A stretch of DNA of 22,218 nucleotides from Apostichopus leukothele (lineage: Eukaryota > Echinodermata > Holothuroidea > Aspidochirotida > Stichopodidae): contig JAAAKB020000025.1 of NCBI GenBank assembly GCA_010014835.2, forward strand, positions 1,077,405-1,099,622, given 5' to 3'. A program made the translations under genes and the position numbers. Below are positions 15,784 to 22,218 of this stretch, one piece after another. Under the pieces are notes generated by a model. That model did no database searches. It saw nothing but the letters and a program-made list of their open reading frames with translations, and was not told the origin of the DNA. Each line of letters begins with the position of its first letter. The stretch's first letter is position 1.

Positions 15784-16878
15784 GATTGTATAAATTTATA
15801 TATTTCAATCTAAATATAGACGCCTCTCTTCTTTCCCTAAGCGTTTTTATTTCGTAACAACTGAATCCTGCATAGCAGGCCATTTCTCTCTCCCACAGAG
15901 CTTACGTAAATACAGGGAATCTTTTACAGGAACTGAACATGACTCAAATCATAACAAACCACATTTTGTCAAGCGGCACATTTCCACATCAGTCAGAAAA
16001 TCTATCAACAGTGTCCAATGGTAGTTACGGTTGGAATGTTCTTACACACAGACAACAGGTTAAAGGAGTGTGCTTGAAAACAATCTGGCTATGAAGACAA
16101 GGATGCAAAAGTCTCTCATCAAATTTTAAACTTGGTCATGACAGAGAGACCTTTCCTGTTGTCACGAAGAGGCTACAATTACAAATGACATGATTCCACA
16201 ACCCTGGATCTATAAGTAATGCAGTCTTTATCTACTATTGGGACAATTTTCATCATCACTGTCCTAAGATTTTGTTCAGAAAATATTGCCCTTCAACTCA
16301 AGATTTTGATAAGACATGTCTAAAATGTCTGTGCAAATTTAGAACGGACGGACGATGTGAGGTAATGATGATACGAACACACACACTAACACATAATGGA
16401 AGAATTTTCCTTCACGAACATCTGGCCACAAAAGCAAATAATAGCTTGAAATTGTTTGCCTATAAATGTACATATTTATAACAGCAAACAACAGATAATT
16501 TGACCAAAAAAAAAGTTTACTATTTCAACATCAAGTTAATGGTATATATTGCTGTTTGACTATTTTTTCATGAAGACTTTCCTTTTTCCAAGAAATGCAT
16601 TTAAGTCGATCAACCCGCTTGTCTTGTCGCTACTGAAAATTTACAATCCATTTTCCACTTGCCCGCCTTGTCCCTCGAGACACTACTGCGATTTTCTGCT
16701 CGAAGTATTTCTTTGATCTTTCAAAAAGGGTACTCTTAAATAGAACCTTACATGCAATTAGTAATACGGCTATCTGACACGAAGGGCCTTGGCTTAAATT
16801 TAATGTGTTACTGACTTTGCAGAGGTTTCAAACATCTGCGGTGAAAGAACTTGCCTCCACCTCACGATGCATGCTTAC

Positions 16879-16944
16879 CTGCACATGTAAGTTTACGTCC
16901 GTGCGAGAGGACTTTTTCAAGGCCGTCTTTGGAGGCACCGAACA
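16879..16944 (-). CDS. Candidate 66-nt linker or cassette exon
   Basis: A candidate exon with a very good donor (GTGCAG followed by GTAAGC) and a moderate acceptor (TTGGTTTAG). It begins with two bases that complete the phase-1 codon left by the GP exon, and it ends again in phase 1. It would add (V)FGASKDGLEKVLSHGRKL, then TCA, after SEKDK. Length is a multiple of three, so it could be skipped without changing frame. I do not recognise the peptide in Groucho/TLE, and a cysteine there is unremarkable but not diagnostic. The open frame continues upstream of the acceptor with a hydrophobic run, probably by chance. The support is splice sites and phase only. Confidence 0.3.
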
Positions 16945-17261
16945 CTAAACCAATCAAAATTTGCATCGCAACTACAATACCGAATACCATCATAATACAT
17001 GGGATGAATAAATATACCTCTGAGTCTCTACTAAGTTCCATATTTGAGAGAACATGGCACTGGTGAACACTGCATTTCGTGTCTAGTATTAAGGGACCAA
17101 ATATTCGAAACATTCATATCTCTAAAACTGTGTATGTCCTGCAAGTCATTTCGAAGATAGTTCAAGTCGGTCCATTCGTATTTATCTGTGACAAAATCTT
17201 CTCATGCTCTATCCCTTTGCCTATTACGTCCTTTCCAACACCTGCAATGATCTCAACTCAC

Positions 17262-17424
17262 CTTTGTCCTTCTCGCTGTTGGCGTGAGAATGTGCATTGA
17301 TGACACTCGAGAGCTGAAGCAGACCAGATCCGTGGCTACCTGAAGATGGCATGGCTAGATGCGGAGGTATCGGTATGGGAGGAGGGTGGGCATTTGGGAA
17401 TGGATGTTGCAATGCTTGCTGCCC
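17262..17424 (-). CDS. gro: Groucho exon: GP (Gly/Pro-rich) domain
   Basis: This 163-nt exon begins in phase 0 after acceptor CTCGACTGTAG and ends in phase 1 (AAA G) at donor GTGAGT. It reads GQQALQHPFPNAHPPPIPIP, then PHLAMPSSGSHGSGLLQLSS, VINAHSHANSEKDK. It is proline-rich then Gly/Ser-rich and is collinear with the TLE GP segment (HPSGLQPPxIPPxGxSAGLLALSS, then a charged DEKKHH stretch). In the family the GP region binds histone deacetylase (HDAC1/Rpd3). The identity is lower than in the Q and WD40 exons, as expected for this weakly conserved linker, but the AGLLALSS-like core and the position in the gene make it convincing. A second acceptor AG lies 6 nt inside the exon (GGGCAG). Confidence 0.88.
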
Positions 17425-20225
17425 CTACAGTCGAGAAAATAAGGCCAAGATTACAACACGATACGTTAAAATTAAATAGAATTCCACGACAGTACAAGAT
17501 CACATAAAAATTTCATTCTGATTAAATATTGAAACATAAATGGAAAACACTTCTCAGCTGGGAGAAGGTGAAATTTAATGGAAGCAATGGTGATTATGTC
17601 ATATAGTCAGTGTATTATTGTATTCTCATTGCGCTCCATGCAGACAAGCGTGATGATGATAAGATTTTTTATTTACATATAAATTGTTCAGAGAGTTACA
17701 ATCAAGCGGTAACATTAATGCTGTCATTACGTCAACAACACAATTTTAATATCCAGCTTATGAATCAAGAGACCTATCTGTGTCTGACGGTAATAACCTG
17801 AAAACATTGCTAGGAGGGAGACAGGTCTGATATGACATGAGGAGGAGGCATGTTTTGCGGGAAGATTTTCTAATAATGTAACATGCAGCTCTTTGAGAAG
17901 TACAGTAACTATACAACCGATAACCTTTTCTTTGAATACCCCCATTCATATTTCTTTCGTCTCTAATACTTAACATTATCAGGCCTTCCTCCATCAACAG
18001 CATTAAATGTTATGAATTTTGCCTTTATGAAATCAGATAATTTATTGCCTACTTTTAATAGTAGTCTGAATATTGTCACAGATAAATGCTAAATATGTAT
18101 TCATTCTGTGAGAAAAGTTTCAATGATACAGACAGAACACCTAATTTTAATAACTTTATCAATTTTTTGGACGTTCCACCAAAATGTCTCAGGACTGTTT
18201 GTGAAGTCAGGTTTGCTGTTTTCTTCAATCGTCAACCAAGATTACTTAGCATTTCCACTGTAAAGTCTGTAAATGGTGTGGAGAGGGGTTGTGGTGGAGA
18301 CATTTGAACGTTAACAAGATACCATCAAAAGAAAACCCCTGTCTGTCTCCTCATCCGAGCAAGTCGCTTATAAAAATATCCAACACTTCTGTACAGATAG
18401 GCAATCAGTTTATGAACTCAAGAAGTAAAGACTAGTTTATCAATATGTCAAAACCATCACTTGGTTAAAAGTGCTCCTTGTACCCTGAGCAAACTGTTAG
18501 TAAGTAATCAAACCTCTGTCTGCGGTGTTTATCAGCCTACAGAGCTCTGCTATCTAGTTTTTGTTTGTTAATACACAACTAAAGCTGTTACATGCAAACA
18601 TTGTACAGGCTAGTCTACCCTAACACAATGAGCAGCTATGTAAATAAAACCCTCCCAAATCGCTAACCAGTTAAAATTGGTTTACTTATCAACGAGCGGT
18701 TTGGTGGAAGGGAAAGAGAGAGAGAAAAAATTACAGTACCAAAAGAAGATTAAACAAGCAGATTGCCAACAAAGCTAGTGTTGACTATGTCTAAAGTGAA
18801 CCCTATTATAATTGGTAAACACATCTGGCACAATATACTGTAGCTACGGGTAGGTGGGAGCACTCCCACAATATTTGTATTCTCCCTCCTTAAACCTGGA
18901 ATGAAACAATTAATTATGGCTGCCAACAGCAGGGTTGAAGTCAATTATCTTTGTTTGACATATTCAGGCAAAGTGTGGAGTTACTAAATTAACAGCTATA
19001 ACTCAAAATATAAACGGCTACTGGGCAATTTCGCCATTTAATGATCTTGGCTGGTGGAATATATATAGCAGCCAAGCTGAAGTTTGTTGATTTTATTATT
19101 ATCATTATTAAATGATGCGATAATGACTGAAAAATCTGCAGGGGGCAGGGGAAAACCTGGTAAAATTTTTCAGTGATTCCCAGCTGCATATTTCGTGTGG
19201 TAAATTGCGACCGGTCTTATAAAACAGAACTCAGAGGTGTAGGAGTATCAAAGCAGTATGAATACCATACAATTCTTTGTTGTATCCTCATATGTAGTTC
19301 TGTATCAAGGCAGATGTTTGAATTCAGTCAACACAGAGATTATTAAGATTGATCAAACTAAGAAACCCTCCAAGATGTGTTCATCAAATTAATTATTCAT
19401 GAATTAATTATTAATTTATTGACAAATGTGTAAATTAATGATTCTGTTTCAAAGATGACATTTCTTTCACCAAGACTTGCAGTCATAATCGTAATGTATG
19501 CAAAAGGTAAATGGCAACTTTTCGGGCGTTGTCTGACATAAATAAGCAAATTTTAAATTTCCCAAAAAATTCTCGACGCTTTTTTTAACCATTTCGGAAA
19601 AAACAATTGACGATCAAAGAATGAACCTCATTGGTATGGGATTTAAGTGCTGAATAGTATCCACATTTCTATCAAATTCCCACGCAAGATTGAGGATTCT
19701 GCCTTAAACACTGTCGGTGGTTGAGGGAATTAACATAGTAGAGATTTATATCCACATCAGAAATGGCACAACTCCCGGTGAAACAAAACAAAATTCCCAA
19801 CCTGCTTATCACACAGACAGGCCTCAGCTTTTGCACTCACCACATCGTTTTGCCTTCAGCCAGTGACAAATTTTTGACTGTATCGTATGACAAAGGGCTG
19901 GGATTAAGCGCAAACGAGAGACGGCAGAGATGATGTAGCTTCTATGTTGCCACTGACCCTGCTACTTGGCTATCGTTAGGCGATCAATGATTTCATCTGG
20001 AATTTACCGACTGGAACCAACTCAATCATCGACGTGACTGAGTTGACGTATCTCCAGGCAGCGCAGGCTAACAAATCAAACTGTTCCAGACTAACAAATC
20101 AAACTGTTCTTGTGTTGAGTCTCCTTGAGTGTCTTTATACAGTATTGCACCCATGCTGACCCCCACCCCCATCCCTCCCCTTCCCACTTACAGTTATAAA
20201 AAAAAATTAAATGAAATATACTCAC
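17425..20225 (-). other. gro: gro intron between microexon and GP exon
   Basis: A 2801-nt phase-0 intron. It contains an AT-rich near-palindromic block at 19386-19425 built of TAATTA-type sequences, a 23-bp-period duplication at 20068-20109, and a small inverted repeat at 18854-18869. No other exon is supported; one donor-like site at about 19840 is discussed under rejected items. Confidence 0.8.
20068..20109. repeat. 19-bp direct repeat with 23-bp period
   Basis: CTAACAAATCAAACTGTTC occurs at 20068-20086 and again, unchanged, at 20091-20109, separated by CAGA. A recent short tandem duplication in the intron upstream of the GP exon. Confidence 0.85.
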
Positions 20226-20252
20226 TGAGAAATGTGGAAACGCCGACTGCTG
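20226..20252 (-). CDS. gro: Groucho 27-nt microexon between Q and GP domains
   Basis: This is a very short exon with strong borders: acceptor CTTGTGTTACAG and donor TCA followed by GTGAGT. It encodes nine residues, QQSAFPHFS, and is in phase 0 on both sides. It therefore fits between AIIG (exon at 21019) and the GP exon with no frame change, and its skipping would also keep the frame. In the vertebrate TLE proteins AIIG is followed by QQ(L)QAQHLS, so QQ...H-x-S matches in position and pattern, though that is a loose match over nine residues. Whether it is constitutive or alternative cannot be told from DNA. It is far too short to be found by ORF length. Confidence 0.75.
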
Positions 20253-21018
20253 CTGTAACACAAGTATAGAACTCGGTTTTAATTGGATTCAATTATTCTA
20301 GTGTTTTTGTAGCAAGTATTTTTTTAAATTGGGGGAGGGGGGAGTCATTCAATAGGATGCAGATAGTCACCATAAACAAAGTTTTACGGTTATCTATAGG
20401 TTTGAATGGAGAACATGTACTGCAAGTTTAGTCATATGTGAATATGATACCAACAAAGTGCTCTTTTTGGAATAAGAAAAGAAAGATGAAATTTGAACTT
20501 ATTAGGAAAGTTTAAACAACTCAAAGGAGAGAGTGTGTTTGCTGGAACGAGAATTTAAACAATGACCCAAGGACACTTTCTACTGACTCAGTTATATGCA
20601 TCACTAACTTTGAAGGCAATCTCCTCCAATCATTGCCTAGTTAGAATGTCAGAAATCATACCTCAGTTTATGTCACTTTTGAAGTACATGTCAATGTGGA
20701 GGAATTGAAGAATGGGAAGGAGTGTGTGGGAGTGGGGGGGGGGAGGTTTAATAAGTAGTTTCCTCGAATGGTACATTTTTGCCTTCTCGACTCTGGCTAA
20801 TAGAAGAACACTTTCATTTCTGTATTACAGGAAGTGTAGTAAGGAGGGGAAGTGGGTGTGGGGGAAAATAAATGGCAAAAAAATCCCGAAACCTTCAGAT
20901 CCCTTTGAAAATTTGTATCCAGTACCAGGACGACTGATTTCTTACTTTTCTGCACCCTCAGTAGTCAGTTAATTTATGTCTTACTTAGTAACCAAAAAAA
21001 GAAGAAAATTTTACCCAC
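20253..21018 (-). other. gro: gro intron between Q-domain end and microexon
   Basis: A 766-nt phase-0 intron starting GTGGGT and ending TTACAG. It holds G-rich stretches on the plus strand (20330-20343, 20731-20746 and 20841-20862), so the transcript carries C-rich tracts. No additional exon was recognised. Confidence 0.8.
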
Positions 21019-21093
21019 CCCTATGATGGCATTCAGTTCTGTCATAGTAACCTGCTTAGCTCTCTCTACTGCACCCACCACACTCTGTTGATG
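21019..21093 (-). CDS. gro: Groucho exon: end of Q domain
   Basis: This 75-nt exon encodes 25 residues: HQQSVVGAVERAKQ, then VTMTELNAIIG. It is the C-terminal end of the Q oligomerisation domain, where the family reads AVERAKQVTMTELNAIIG almost without change. The acceptor is TTTCTTTACAG. The donor is taken as GGG followed by GTGGGT, giving phase 0, because the downstream GP exon is read in phase 0. A second possible donor (GTAAAA) lies 4 nt further on, but it would shift the frame and is not favoured. The vertebrate protein has QQQVVQAVER where this one has QQSVVGAVER, so two positions differ in the otherwise constant helix. Confidence 0.95.
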
Positions 21094-21695
21094 CTGTAAA
21101 GAAAACAGGAAACACGAGAGAATGTGAAAATGATGAAACCGGAGCCATAATACGGAGACAGATAGACATGCCACAGAATTACTTATTATGACTATTATAC
21201 AGAAAACATTGAAGAATGAAGTTTCATGATTAGTGAGTATCTTTTCGTTGGTGACTTGATCGAGAGAAGCATGAATTGATGTAAAATTCAACAATTATTA
21301 TCAGATCCTGTTACGAAGAGTTAAATGACATGGGATTGACTGTTACAGTACGACTACAGGTAGAGTATTGTCATGACCATGTGGTTGAACAGTCTTCATA
21401 AAGCTGCACTGCCACAAAGAGATGGAGTCAGTTTATCGATGGCACGTGCCATCGTTGTCATGACCACATGGTTGAATGGTCCGCATAAAATTAACTGCCA
21501 CTAGGACTGGAGTCAGTTTATCGATGGCACATGCCATCATTGTCATGACGGTTGTATGGTCCACATAAAATTAACTGCCACTATGAATGTAGTCTGTCTG
21601 GTAACCGCATGGCTCAGGCACGTCATTTTCATGACCACAAAGTGACAATGCTTGGGTCCACTACTATTGAGAACCAATCAAAAGGAAGGACTTAC
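21094..21695 (-). other. gro: gro intron inside the Q domain coding region
   Basis: A 602-nt phase-0 intron with GTAAG and TTTACAG borders. Nearly half of it is a three-copy tandem repeat (21370-21626, separate entry). No exon is seen. Confidence 0.88.
21370..21626. repeat. Tandem repeat, about 3 copies of an 85-87 bp unit
   Basis: Copies begin at 21370, 21457 and 21542, each at GTCATGAC. The first two are closely similar through TTTATCGATGGCAC; the third diverges in its second half. Each copy carries the 8-bp palindrome GTCATGAC. Copy 1 also has a perfect 18-bp palindrome at 21437-21454 (CGATGGCAC and its mirror) containing the E-box core CACGTG; copy 2 has the same palindrome with one changed base (CACATG). 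A fragment of a fourth copy (TTCATGACCACAA) follows at about 21627. Confidence 0.9.
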
Positions 21696-21758
21696 CTCTT
21701 GTGATAAGAATGGTATTATCTGTGCACATATCGCATTTAACCGTTTGGCAATTTCAGT
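21696..21758 (-). CDS. gro: Groucho exon: Q domain, middle part
   Basis: This 63-nt exon encodes 21 residues, starting TEIAKRLNA and ending AQIIPFLSQE. It is near-identical to the Groucho/TLE Q domain that follows the GLNIEMHKQ segment in the family. The Q domain is a glutamine-rich coiled coil that forms tetramers and is needed for repression and Tcf/Lef binding. The borders read as acceptor TTGTTACAG before ACTGAA and donor GAG followed by GTAAG. Both sides are in phase 0, so the exon joins cleanly to the next one (HQQSVV). The upstream exon is not in the remaining 460 bases of the window. One small difference from the vertebrate form is Ile-Ile where I recall Val-Ile in the AQVIPF segment. 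Confidence 0.95.
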
Positions 21759-22169
21759 CTGTAACAAAAGAGAGAAGAGAGATATATAAATAGATATATT
21801 ATATATATTTATCGAAAAAACATTTAAGAAAATCAGAAAGCCCACAATTAGGCAAGACAGAAAGGATGCCCTAGAGGTGCATCCGTAGGCCATTGACTGT
21901 ATTTCGTTGGGAAGGAAGAAGTTACATGATTCAAGTTAATTAGACTGTCATGGGCAAAGCACAGTGACAATTACCACTGACAGAAGGCAATTAAAGAAAG
22001 GGTCCGAGGAATATGCTAACGACGTCATCGGAATTTGGCTGATTGAAGTGGAATAAAATTCTCCAGGAATCAAAAACCACCAACATGACTTTGAAACTTC
22101 ATATACACCTGCTTGGCCACCACCTTGACCGATTTTTTTTCTTTATTGCAACATCCCCAATGCCCCCCT

Positions 22170-22208
<39 letters not shown>

Positions 22209-22218
22209 TCCCGTCGAA
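21759..22218 (-). other. gro: gro intron, 5' part, running off the window
   Basis: Sequence upstream of the first visible exon. It holds an AT-repeat patch (21780-21811) and a long C run at the edge. The expected preceding codons (GLNIEMHKQ) are absent, so the next exon lies beyond the window. Confidence 0.8.
22171..22202. repeat. C homopolymer, 32 bases
   Basis: An uninterrupted C run near the right edge. Such long C runs are hard to sequence, so the true length is uncertain. Confidence 0.9.

Noticed and set aside
16862-17113. Minus-strand frame with a hydrophobic, membrane-like run
   Set aside because: The hydrophobic part is upstream of the candidate acceptor and probably a chance translation of T-rich intron sequence; no start context or family match.
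19847-19903. Exon-like segment with a GTGAGT donor between microexon and GP exon
   Set aside because: The natural 57-nt version contains a stop in the phase required by its neighbours, and the shorter version would shift frame. A regulated poison exon is possible, but nothing supports it.

Overview
This is eukaryotic, most likely animal, genomic DNA. It is AT-rich, full of simple repeats and homopolymer runs, contains a 100-N assembly gap, and has no long uninterrupted reading frame. The one gene I can identify lies on the minus strand: a Groucho/TLE-family transcriptional corepressor. It is recognised from short exons with proper splice sites whose translations match the family almost residue for residue. 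The species cannot be read from the window. The protein and intron style fit a marine invertebrate, and an echinoderm is my guess, at low confidence.

Layout, in transcript order (high to low coordinate). The 5' end of the gene (start codon and first part of the Q domain) lies beyond the right edge. Two exons complete the Q tetramerisation domain (21696-21758 and 21019-21093). They are followed by a 27-nt microexon (20226-20252) and the GP-domain exon (17262-17424). Two small candidate linker exons fit by reading phase only (16879-16944 and 14218-14237). The stretch from about 14.2 kb to 8.9 kb has no recognisable exon and includes the gap at 11014-11113. The last three exons (8813-8895, 6075-6255 and 5498-5605) encode the end of the WD40 beta-propeller and the stop codon. 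A long probable 3' UTR runs down to about 3.05 kb. The remaining 3 kb shows no gene.

The most important observation is an absence. The CcN and most SP linker sequence and the first four or so WD40 blades, which every Groucho/TLE protein has, are not found between the recognised 5' and 3' exons. The assembly gap falls in exactly that interval and is the simplest explanation. Secondary items are the Q/GP microexon, the phase-matched candidate cassette exon, two intronic tandem repeats carrying perfect palindromes, a 12-bp-arm hairpin, and a 16-bp AT-rich homeodomain-like motif present in two introns. I found no credible new biological system, no RNA gene, no CRISPR array and no intact mobile element.
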